Position numbers and translations under genes: made by a program | Assembly: GCA_945872325.1 (NCBI GenBank) | Contig: CAMBZY010000188.1 | Span: forward strand, 1-6,560 | Length of the DNA: 6,560 nt | Direction: 5' to 3' | Origin: Candidatus Kuenenia stuttgartensis | GTDB lineage: Bacteria > Planctomycetota > Planctomycetia > Isosphaerales > Isosphaeraceae | The notes under the pieces: generated by a model | What the model was told of the DNA's origin: nothing | What the model saw: only the letters and a program-made list of their open reading frames with translations | The model's database searches: none | Shown: in pieces, positions 1-6,560 of the stretch | How positions within the stretch are numbered: position 1 is the first letter of the stretch | Layout: every line of letters starts with the position of its first letter

Positions 1-184
1 ATCCGCCCGATCGATACGATAGAATGTGGATGTCAAGTGCCTCAGGACTCTGCTCAAATCTGGCGACCTCCCAAAATCCCAGAGAGCTCATTTGAATCAG
101 ACCGCGTCCCCCCTTTGCGGTGTCAAACTCTACTCAAGTCTCAAATCTCATTCACTTTACAGTCGATAGACGAGGTATCCCTAC
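1..184. other. Leader region upstream of the first gene; no supported gene
   Basis: No coding region can be supported here. A TAG at 167-169, in frame with the downstream gene, closes it off from this region. A possible -10 hexamer (TAGAAT, 20-25) lies near the left edge, but its -35 partner would fall outside the window, so a promoter cannot be claimed. No TTGACA-like/TATAAT-like pair with good spacing and no sigma-54 GG/GC pair was found. The 9-mer CTCAAATCT occurs twice (53-61 and 140-148), each time downstream of a TGTCAA (31-36 and 121-126). The transcription start is probably in this region or just left of it. Confidence 0.4.
172..176 (+). promoter_or_regulatory. Ribosome binding site of the PSCyt1/PSD1 gene
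   Basis: GAGGT lies 8 bases before the ATG at 185, a good Shine-Dalgarno match at normal spacing. Together with the in-frame TAG at 167-169 and the absence of any other start codon between them, it fixes the start of the first gene. Confidence 0.7.
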
Positions 185-3100
185 ATGCCCAAGTTCATCG
201 TGAATCAAAAGTCAGAAAAGGCTTTCAAGGCATGCCTGCTGGGAATTCCCACCCTCTCTGTTCTATGCATGTCGTTACTTATTCTGGATTTCCGTGCTTT
301 TGCAGTCGACCAGCCAAACCAGTCGCCTTTGCCGGAGACGGTGGAATTTAACCGTGACATCAGGCCAATCCTTTCCAATAACTGCTTCTACTGTCATGGG
401 CCTGATAAAAGTCACCGTGAAGCTGAACTCCGTCTCGATACCGAAAAAGGGTTGGTTGGTGACAAGACCCACAAAGGCGTCGTCACCGCTGGAAATCCTG
501 ATAAAAGCAAGCTGATTCAAAGACTCTTAACCGCTGACCCTGAAAAGCACATGCCGCCCCCGGAATCGGCAAAAGAACTGTCGGCCCGTGAAATCGAAAT
601 GATCAAGCTCTGGGTCGCACAAGGGGCTCGTTATGAAGGCCACTGGGCGTTCCAACCTGTGCGCAAGCCTGCTCTGGCACGAAATTCAGCCTCTGCAAAC
701 GACTCAAAAGTCATCGACGAAATTGTCAGGCAAAAGCGTGTCGAAAACAAATTGACTGGCTCAGCTGAGGCCGATCGAGTCACCCTCCTGAGGCGTCTCT
801 ATTTCGACACCGTCGGGCTTCCTCCTACATCCTCCGAAGTCAAATCATTCCTGTCCGACAAATCCTCCAACGCTTATGAAAAGCAAGTCGATCAGCTACT
901 GGCCTCACCCAATTATGGCGAACGCATGGCCATGTGGTGGCTCGACCTCGTCCGATATGCCGATACTGTAGGCTATCATGGCGATCAGAATATGAGCGTT
1001 TCTCCATTCCGCCAATATGTGATCGAATCTTTTAATCGCAACAAGCCATTCGATCAGTTCACCCAGGAGCAGATTGGGGGCGATCTTATGGCAAGCCCCA
1101 ATATCGACCAGAAAATTGCTTCAGGATACAACCGGCTCGGAATGATGAGCGCTGAAGGTGGTGTTCAGGACAAGGAATACCTCGCAAAATACATCTCCGA
1201 ACGTGTCAGAAACGTCTCCGGCACCTGGCTTGGCGTGACCATTGGTTGTGCAGAATGCCACGACCATAAATTTGACCCTTTCACCACGCGTGAATTTTAT
1301 CAGATGGAAGCATTCTTCGCCGACATCAAAGAACGAGGCCTCTATTCCGGAGCGAATTCTGACGGCAACTGGGGCCCTTTCGTCAAAGTTCCCAACAAAG
1401 CCCAGCAATCGGCATTAACCGATCTCAATCAAAAGATTTCACTGGTCGATGCCGCATACAAAAAAGTGACCCCGGAAATTGCGAAATCACAGGCTCAGTG
1501 GGAAAAAAATCAGCCTTTATGGACCGTCCTCAAGCCTGAACTGATTAAATCTCAGGCCGGTTCCAATCTGACATTGAAAGACGACGGTTCCATTCTCGCA
1601 AGTGGTACAAATCCAGCCACAGATACCTACACTCTTGAAATTGGCAAACCCGTCGCCTCTGTCACCACGATCAGGCTTGAAGTTCTCCCCGACGACAGCC
1701 TGCCTAAAAAAGGCCCTGGACGTGCCGGGAATGGTAACTTCGTGCTTTCAGAATTTGTTCTGAAATGCGTGCTCAAAAATGGTGAAACCAAAACCATCCC
1801 GATTCAATCTGCCAAGGCATCCTACGAACAGACCGGTGCAGCCGACAAAAACCCATACGGTAAATGGGCGATCGCTGCTGCAATCGACAACGATGTGAAA
1901 GGTAAAACCTGGGGCTGGGGCATTATGGAACAGGCTGGCAAACCCAATTCAGCCGATTTCATCATCGCTCCCGATACCATTCCCAAAGAGACCGTCAAAT
2001 GGGTCGTGGAATTGCATCAAAACCTCGATAACCCGACACATACCATTGGAAAGTTTCGGCTATCAGCCACAGATTCCAAAAATTCGCCCGCTGGGTCCCC
2101 TGCCCTTCAGCCATCGATTGCATTGATTTTAGCCACATCCCCAGATAAGCGGACTGAGGCTCAAAAATCCGAACTGACTGGATATTACCGCACAATTGCT
2201 CCTGAACTCGCAACCGTAAGGCAAGAACTTGCGACGCTTGAAGCCTCTAAAAAGAAGCTCGAAAGTGAAATCACCAGTTCCCTCGTGACTGAGTCTGTCA
2301 CACCTCGCATGGTCAAAGTTCTGCCTCGAGGCAACTGGATGGACGATTCCGGAGACGTCGTTCAGCCCGGTTATCCAGCCGTCCTTAATGCAAGTTCCAA
2401 ATCGATAAATCAGGCCCCCGCTGCAACTCGCTTAAATCGCCTGGATCTGGCGAAGTGGATCACCTCGAACGACAATCCGCTCACAGCACGGGTTTTTACG
2501 AACAGAATCTGGAAGCTTTATTTCGGTGAAGCATTATCCCGAAAGGTCGACGATCTTGGGGCTCAGGGCAAGGCTCCGACTCACCCTGAACTGCTTGATT
2601 TTCTGGCCATTAGATTTGTCGAGTCGGGTTGGGATGTGAAACTCTTGCTCAAATCAATTCTGATGTCCGACACCTACAAACAATCGTCAACCGTTTCACC
2701 TGACTCCAAAGAACGCGACCCCTACAATTTCTGGATCTCCCATCAAGGCCGGTTCCGGCTTGACGCCGAACTGGTTCGTGATAACGCACTGGCTGTGAGC
2801 GGGCTATTGGTGAATAAAATTGGTGGGACAAGCGTAAAGCCATATCAACCACCAGGTTATTGGTCGTATTTGAATTTCCCGACCCGCGAATGGCAGAACG
2901 GCAAGAACGAAGAGCTGTACCGGCGCGGACTTTACACGCACTGGCAACGACAATACCTGCATCCAAGCCTGCTGGCTTTCGATGCCCCCAGTCGCGAGGA
3001 ATGCACCTCTGACAGAGCACGCTCGAATACGCCTCTTCAATCTCTGGTTCTTCTGAATGACCCGAGTTATGTCGAGGCAGCACGAGCATTTGCGGAACTT

Positions 3101-3376
3101 GTTCTGGAGAATGGCGGTAAAACCACGGCCACTCGTCTGCAGATGATTTACGAACGAGCCCTTTCCAGGCCTGTCAAGGCTGAGGAATCTGCTGTACTTG
3201 AAGCCTTACTCGCTCGATCGTTTGCAGAATACAAGTCGAACCCGAAGGCGGTCAGCGACCTGCTTTCCGTTGGTGTCCGCCCAGTCCCTAAAAACCTCGA
3301 TCCAGCCGAATTGGCAGCATGGACTGCGATTACCCGAACCATCCTCAATCTTCATGAAACCATGACGCGGAATTGA
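185..3376 (+). CDS. Secreted diheme PSCyt1-PSCyt2(DUF1549)-PSD1(DUF1553) protein
   Basis: This is a planctomycete-type multidomain cytochrome-like protein of 1063 residues, full length for the family. Residues 1-40 form a Sec signal peptide: basic n-region, hydrophobic core about 17-35, likely cleavage after RAFA (40). PSCyt1 (about 54-150) carries heme motif CFYCH (67-71), with Met123 in HMPPP a likely axial ligand. PSCyt2/DUF1549 (about 175-382) carries a second heme motif, CAECH (355-359), followed by DHKFDP. A beta-rich region (about 475-630) with the motif GPGRAGNGNFVLSEF (511-525) looks like a lectin or jelly-roll insert. A charged helical stretch (about 655-698) may be a coiled coil. 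PSD1/DUF1553 (about 745-1005) includes FDAPSREECTSD (932-943) and NTPLQSLVLLNDP (948-960). The tail NLHETMTRN is typical of the family. The biochemical function is unknown; periplasmic electron transfer linked to a bound substrate is an inference. The DUF1501 gene follows after 102 bases, the usual partner arrangement. Confidence 0.95.
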   Translation: MPKFIVNQKSEKAFKACLLGIPTLSVLCMSLLILDFRAFAVDQPNQSPLPETVEFNRDIRPILSNNCFYCHGPDKSHREAELRLDTEKGLVGDKTHKGVVTAGNPDKSKLIQRLLTADPEKHMPPPESAKELSAREIEMIKLWVAQGARYEGHWAFQPVRKPALARNSASANDSKVIDEIVRQKRVENKLTGSAEADRVTLLRRLYFDTVGLPPTSSEVKSFLSDKSSNAYEKQVDQLLASPNYGERMAMWWLDLVRYADTVGYHGDQNMSVSPFRQYVIESFNRNKPFDQFTQEQIGGDLMASPNIDQKIASGYNRLGMMSAEGGVQDKEYLAKYISERVRNVSGTWLGVTIGCAECHDHKFDPFTTREFYQMEAFFADIKERGLYSGANSDGNWGPFVKVPNKAQQSALTDLNQKISLVDAAYKKVTPEIAKSQAQWEKNQPLWTVLKPELIKSQAGSNLTLKDDGSILASGTNPATDTYTLEIGKPVASVTTIRLEVLPDDSLPKKGPGRAGNGNFVLSEFVLKCVLKNGETKTIPIQSAKASYEQTGAADKNPYGKWAIAAAIDNDVKGKTWGWGIMEQAGKPNSADFIIAPDTIPKETVKWVVELHQNLDNPTHTIGKFRLSATDSKNSPAGSPALQPSIALILATSPDKRTEAQKSELTGYYRTIAPELATVRQELATLEASKKKLESEITSSLVTESVTPRMVKVLPRGNWMDDSGDVVQPGYPAVLNASSKSINQAPAATRLNRLDLAKWITSNDNPLTARVFTNRIWKLYFGEALSRKVDDLGAQGKAPTHPELLDFLAIRFVESGWDVKLLLKSILMSDTYKQSSTVSPDSKERDPYNFWISHQGRFRLDAELVRDNALAVSGLLVNKIGGTSVKPYQPPGYWSYLNFPTREWQNGKNEELYRRGLYTHWQRQYLHPSLLAFDAPSREECTSDRARSNTPLQSLVLLNDPSYVEAARAFAELVLENGGKTTATRLQMIYERALSRPVKAEESAVLEALLARSFAEYKSNPKAVSDLLSVGVRPVPKNLDPAELAAWTAITRTILNLHETMTRN

Positions 3377-3464
3377 AACTCCGCCTCCACTGATTCCCAT
3401 GATTCGGATCACGGTTCCATCATTCTGAAAAAGTCCTACTGCACCATTCATATAACAGAGAGAC

Positions 3465-3470
3465 AGAGGT
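3465..3470 (+). promoter_or_regulatory. Ribosome binding site of the DUF1501 gene
   Basis: AGAGGT sits 8 bases before the ATG at 3479, the same spacing as for the first gene. An in-frame TAA at 3470-3472 overlaps its last base, so no longer N-terminus is possible. The remainder of the 3377-3478 gap has no strong hairpin with a T-run, which favours read-through from the upstream gene. Confidence 0.75.
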
Positions 3471-3478
3471 AAAAGACC

Positions 3479-4912
3479 ATGAATATTCCAGATTCAATCG
3501 CACGACGAACCTTCCTCAGAAGCACCGGGATCAGCCTGGGTTCGATTGCATTTAATTCCTTACTGGCCGATCATTCGTTTGCAAAAGATATTGCCAGCCC
3601 CAAGGAAATGAATTGGCAAGGCGCAATCAATCCCTTGCATTTCAAACCCAAGGCCAAACGGATCATCTGGCTGTACATGGCCGGCGGTATGACCCACCTC
3701 GAAACCTTCGACCACAAGCCAACGCTCGCCAAACTCCATGGTCAGGCCATGCCTGAATCTTTTACCAAGGGCCAGCAGATCGCCCAGCTCCAAGGCCAGC
3801 AACTCAAGTGTTTTGGCCCCCAGCATACCTTTAAGCAGTGGGGGAAATCGGGGCAGAGTTTCTCAGAAATCTGGCCCAATCTTGGTGCAAATAATGCTGA
3901 TGATATTTGTATTGTCAGGTCTCTGCATACAGATGCCATCAATCACGACCCTGCCCACACCTTCATGAACACCGGCTCAATGATCGCTGGCCGCCCGGCC
4001 ATGGGCTCCTGGCTGCTTTATGGCCTTGGAGCGGAATCTCAAAATCTCCCAGGCTTTGTGGTGATGGTTTCCACAGGAAAATACGGTCAGAAACAGCCCA
4101 TCGCCGCACGACAATGGCATTCCGGATTCCTCCCTGGACAGTATCAGGGCGTAGAATTCCGAAGTACTGGCGACCCTGTACTTTATGTTAGCAATCCGAA
4201 GGGTGTCTCCAACGGACTTCAGCGTGACGTGGTTGAATCCGTCAAATCGCTGAATAATATCGCCGACAAATCATTCCATGACCCTGAAATTGCAACCAGA
4301 ATCAGCCAGTATGAACTGGCATTCCGGATGCAGACAAGTGTCCCTGAACTGATGGATTCCAAGTCAGAACCTGATCATATCAAGAAGCTCTACGGAGCCG
4401 AGCCTGGCGATGGTTCATTTGCTTCAAACTGCCTCCTGGCAAGACGTTTGGCTGAACGCGGAACCCGCTTCATCCAGCTTTATCACCGCGACTGGGATCA
4501 CCACGGAGCCGTGAAAGAGCACTCAGCCGGTACCGCAAAAGAAGTCGATCAAGGTGTCTCAGCATTATTGACAGACCTTAAACAACGCGACATGCTGAAA
4601 GATACCATTGTTGTATTTGGTTCCGAATTCGGACGCACCCCCATGGCTCAGGGCAATGGCCGGGACCACCACATGGCCGGCTTTACCATGTGGTTCGCCG
4701 GTGGTGGGTTCAAGCCAGGCTTCAGCTATGGTGCCACCGACGAACTCGGCTATAAAGCCGTCGAAAATCGTGTCTCTGTGCATGATATCCACGCCACTTT
4801 ATTGCATTTGCTGGGCATTGACCACAACCGATTCTCATACAAATTCCAAGGCCTTGATTCAAAGCTGACCGGCGTTGAACCAGCAAGCGTTGTCAAGGAG
4901 CTACTGGCTTAA
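3479..4912 (+). CDS. Tat-exported DUF1501 (alkaline-phosphatase-like fold) protein
   Basis: This is a 477-residue DUF1501 protein, of normal length for the family. The N-terminus has a twin-arginine motif, RRTFLR (9-14), then a weakly hydrophobic segment (about 15-30) and possible cleavage after SFA (35), so it is probably exported already folded. Conserved blocks appear in the family order: GGMTHLETFDHKP (69-81), NHDPAHTFMNTG (155-166), DWDHHG (338-343), GSEFGRTP (381-388), GRDHH (394-398) and VHDIHATLLHLLG (434-446). Asp340, His342, Glu383, Asp396, His397, Asp436 and His438 are the best candidates for metal or active-site residues, by analogy with the alkaline phosphatase/sulfatase superfamily to which DUF1501 is assigned. 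No member's substrate is known to me, so 'hydrolase' is an inference. Genes of this family very commonly follow PSCyt1/PSD1 genes, as here, which suggests a shared task outside the cytoplasm. Nothing is truncated or frameshifted. Confidence 0.95.
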   Translation: MNIPDSIARRTFLRSTGISLGSIAFNSLLADHSFAKDIASPKEMNWQGAINPLHFKPKAKRIIWLYMAGGMTHLETFDHKPTLAKLHGQAMPESFTKGQQIAQLQGQQLKCFGPQHTFKQWGKSGQSFSEIWPNLGANNADDICIVRSLHTDAINHDPAHTFMNTGSMIAGRPAMGSWLLYGLGAESQNLPGFVVMVSTGKYGQKQPIAARQWHSGFLPGQYQGVEFRSTGDPVLYVSNPKGVSNGLQRDVVESVKSLNNIADKSFHDPEIATRISQYELAFRMQTSVPELMDSKSEPDHIKKLYGAEPGDGSFASNCLLARRLAERGTRFIQLYHRDWDHHGAVKEHSAGTAKEVDQGVSALLTDLKQRDMLKDTIVVFGSEFGRTPMAQGNGRDHHMAGFTMWFAGGGFKPGFSYGATDELGYKAVENRVSVHDIHATLLHLLGIDHNRFSYKFQGLDSKLTGVEPASVVKELLA

Positions 4913-4960
4913 TCCTCGCTCGATCGATTGCAATTGCCTGAAAACTCATCTCTTCAAGCT

Positions 4961-4966
4961 GACGGA
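4961..4966 (+). promoter_or_regulatory. Weak ribosome binding site of the propeller dehydrogenase gene
   Basis: GACGGA ends 8 bases before the ATG at 4975. It is a poorer Shine-Dalgarno match than those of the two upstream genes. An in-frame TGA at 4960-4962 leaves the ATG at 4975 as the only plausible start, and a good signal peptide begins right there. The rest of the 4913-4974 gap shows two short palindromes (TCGATCGA at 4920-4927, GCAATTGC at 4930-4937) but no terminator. Confidence 0.4.
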
Positions 4967-4974
4967 ATCATTGT

Positions 4975-6560
4975 ATGTCGCCATTTCTGAAATCAGTTCT
5001 GTTCCTCGTATTTGCAATCTCAGCGATGGCGGCTGACCCACAAAATCCGTCTGGATTTCCTCAGCCCACAAATTCCGAAAAAGCTCCCCTGCGCTCTCTG
5101 ATCCCAAAGGATGCGATTCGCGAATTGAAATTACCTGATGGTTTTCAAGCGACCGTATTTGCATCCGAACCAGATGTTCAGCAGCCAATTGCATTTCAAA
5201 TTGACTCCAAAGGCCGCCTATGGGTCGCCGAGGGCTACACCTACGCAGAGCAGGCCCTCAATTACGACCTGAAATTAAAAGACAGAATTGTCATTTTCGA
5301 AGACGCCGATCACAACGGAGTCTTCGACAAGCGAACCGTCTTCTGGGAAGGTGCACAACGGCTCACTGGCCTTGAAATCGGATTTGATGGTGTCTATGCA
5401 CTCACACTACCGGAAATGATCTTTTTGCCCGACCGAAATCACGACGATATTCCCGATCAAAAAGCCGAAGTTCTCCTCGACGGGTTCGATCACGCCAGAG
5501 CACGTCACACCATGGCCAACGGGCTTGCCTGGGGCCCCGACGGCTGGCTCTATGGCCGTCAAGGCATTTTGGGCACTTCGCTCATCGGCAAGCCGGGAAC
5601 ACCTGATGCCCAAAGAACTTCCATCAATGTCGGTATCTGGCGATTCCATCCAAAAACCCATCACTTTGAAGTCGTAACCAACGGCACAACAAACCCCTGG
5701 GGCATGGACTGGGACGCTTACGGAGAAGCCTTTCATATCAACACCGTGATCGGCCACCTCTGGCACAGCATTCCCGGAGCACACTTCCGGCGCATGTTTG
5801 GAGAAGACCCCACCCCGAATATTTATCAACCCATCGAGCAGCACGCGGACCATGTTCATTGGGACACAAAAGAACTCTGGAGCGATATCCGCTCACTGGG
5901 AGTCACTCCAACCACTTCTCAGGCCGGCGGTGGCCACGCTCATACGGGTTTAATGATTTATCTCGGTGATAATTGGCCAAAAGAATATCGCGGCGACCTA
6001 TTCACGATCAATTTTCATGGACGACGACTCAATCGCGATAAACTTGTACCACAAGGCTCAGGTATCACTGGCAAGCATGGCCCTGATTTTGCGCAGTTTG
6101 GTGATCCCTGGTTTCGTGGAATTGATTTAAAATATGGACCTGACGGAGGCGTATTCGTTGCGGACTGGTCCGATACGGGAGAATGCCACGACCACGACGG
6201 TGTCCACCGAGTTTCCGGGCGAATTTATAAAATAACATATGGCAAGCCAGATCAGCCATCTGTGAAGGATGTCAAAGCAATTGACCAAGCCTCATTAATC
6301 AAACTCCTGGAACATCCGAACGAGTGGTATGCCCGTCAGGCTCGCCTTGAAATCCAAAGACGTTGTGACACTCCGGACTGGAATTCAAATCAGGCACTAA
6401 TAGAACTGAAAAAACTGATTGAAACAAGTACCGATCCAGTCCATCAGGTTCGTGGACTGTTTGCCCTCCATTCAGCCGGACTTGATCAGGAAAAGAACCT
6501 GATTACGTATCTAAAACACCCAAATCATCACGTGAAAATCTGGGCCATTCGGTTCCTGAC
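4975..6560 (+). CDS. PVC-type membrane-bound dehydrogenase-like beta-propeller protein, 3' end outside window
   Basis: The frame is open from the ATG to the right edge: 528 full codons, no stop. A Sec signal peptide covers residues 1-19 (core about 7-17, cleavage AMA|AD). Residues about 45-421 match the Pirellula/Verrucomicrobium 'putative membrane-bound dehydrogenase' domain, related to glucose/sorbosone dehydrogenase propellers. Blocks seen are LPDGFQATVFASEP (57-70), NGLAWGPDGWLYG (182-194), NPWGMDWD (240-247), GGGHAHTG (318-325) and DWSDTGECHDHDGVHR (397-412). Two Asp/Asn-rich loops of calcium-binding type lie at 110-118 (DADHNGVFD) and 153-161 (DRNHDDIPD). From about 440 the protein becomes helical and HEAT-like. 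Family members usually run to roughly a thousand residues and end in a CxxCH heme-c domain; that part is not visible, and no CxxCH occurs in the visible part. Substrate and cofactor are unknown; oxidation of a sugar or alcohol is inferred from the fold. It lies 62 bases after the DUF1501 gene, on the same strand. Confidence 0.93.
   Translation, partial: MSPFLKSVLFLVFAISAMAADPQNPSGFPQPTNSEKAPLRSLIPKDAIRELKLPDGFQATVFASEPDVQQPIAFQIDSKGRLWVAEGYTYAEQALNYDLKLKDRIVIFEDADHNGVFDKRTVFWEGAQRLTGLEIGFDGVYALTLPEMIFLPDRNHDDIPDQKAEVLLDGFDHARARHTMANGLAWGPDGWLYGRQGILGTSLIGKPGTPDAQRTSINVGIWRFHPKTHHFEVVTNGTTNPWGMDWDAYGEAFHINTVIGHLWHSIPGAHFRRMFGEDPTPNIYQPIEQHADHVHWDTKELWSDIRSLGVTPTTSQAGGGHAHTGLMIYLGDNWPKEYRGDLFTINFHGRRLNRDKLVPQGSGITGKHGPDFAQFGDPWFRGIDLKYGPDGGVFVADWSDTGECHDHDGVHRVSGRIYKITYGKPDQPSVKDVKAIDQASLIKLLEHPNEWYARQARLEIQRRCDTPDWNSNQALIELKKLIETSTDPVHQVRGLFALHSAGLDQEKNLITYLKHPNHHVKIWAIRFL

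Noticed and set aside
1..351. Frame open from the left edge to a stop at 349-351, overlapping the start of the first gene
   Set aside because: The translation resembles no family I know, has no good start or ribosome site, and overlaps 167 bases of a gene with a clear signal peptide. It is most likely a chance open frame; the end of an upstream gene cannot be fully excluded.
2649..3089. 146-codon antisense open frame inside the PSD1 region
   Set aside because: It is entirely opposite a strongly conserved coding region, with no recognisable domain and a low-complexity, Arg/Ser-rich translation. It is treated as a shadow frame.
3391..3411. Small hairpin in the gap between the first two genes (TGATTC with GGATCA)
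   Set aside because: The stem has only six pairs, including a G-T pair, with a nine-base loop and no T-run after it. It is too weak to call a terminator.
4920..4937. Two adjacent 8-base palindromes (TCGATCGA, GCAATTGC) between the second and third genes
   Set aside because: They are short perfect palindromes without the spacing of a known operator. They are plausible by chance and do not form a stable stem-loop terminator.
5407..5859. 150-codon antisense open frame opposite the propeller gene
   Set aside because: It lies wholly opposite the conserved dehydrogenase domain and its product matches nothing I recognise. It is treated as a shadow frame.
1..6560. Mobile element, CRISPR array, phage or defence system
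   Set aside because: No transposase or integrase motifs, spaced repeats or nuclease or defence domains were seen. All long coding regions are explained by the three planctomycete-type exported proteins.

Overview
The window looks like a piece of a planctomycete chromosome (phylum Planctomycetota, or a close PVC relative). All three genes belong to families that are strongly expanded in planctomycetes: a PSCyt1/PSCyt2/PSD1 cytochrome-like protein, a DUF1501 protein with a twin-arginine signal, and a Pirellula/Verrucomicrobium-type 'membrane-bound dehydrogenase' propeller. Base composition looks near 50% GC by eye, but genus cannot be told from the sequence alone.

Layout: bases 1-184 are a leader with no supported gene. 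A 1063-residue diheme protein follows (185-3376), then a 102-base gap, then a 477-residue DUF1501 protein (3479-4912), then a 62-base gap. The third gene (4975 to the end) is a sorbosone-dehydrogenase-like propeller protein that continues past the right edge; 528 codons are visible. All three genes are on the + strand. Neither gap shows a convincing terminator, so they probably form one transcription unit. No tRNA, rRNA, insertion sequence, CRISPR array or phage gene was seen.

All three products carry export signals and should act outside the cytoplasm. The first and third have Sec-type signal peptides, whereas the second has a twin-arginine signal and is probably exported folded. The first gene carries two CxxCH heme-c sites and a jelly-roll/lectin-like middle region. 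The third is a propeller of the quinoprotein sugar-dehydrogenase type, whose relatives usually end in a further heme-c domain. A reasonable but unproven reading is a periplasmic redox module acting on a carbohydrate or similar substrate, with electrons passing to c-type hemes and the DUF1501 protein (alkaline-phosphatase/sulfatase-like fold) doing hydrolytic work.

The pairing of the first two genes is commonplace in planctomycetes. The adjacent propeller dehydrogenase and the mixed export routes are the more interesting points. I see no clear evidence of a wholly new system.
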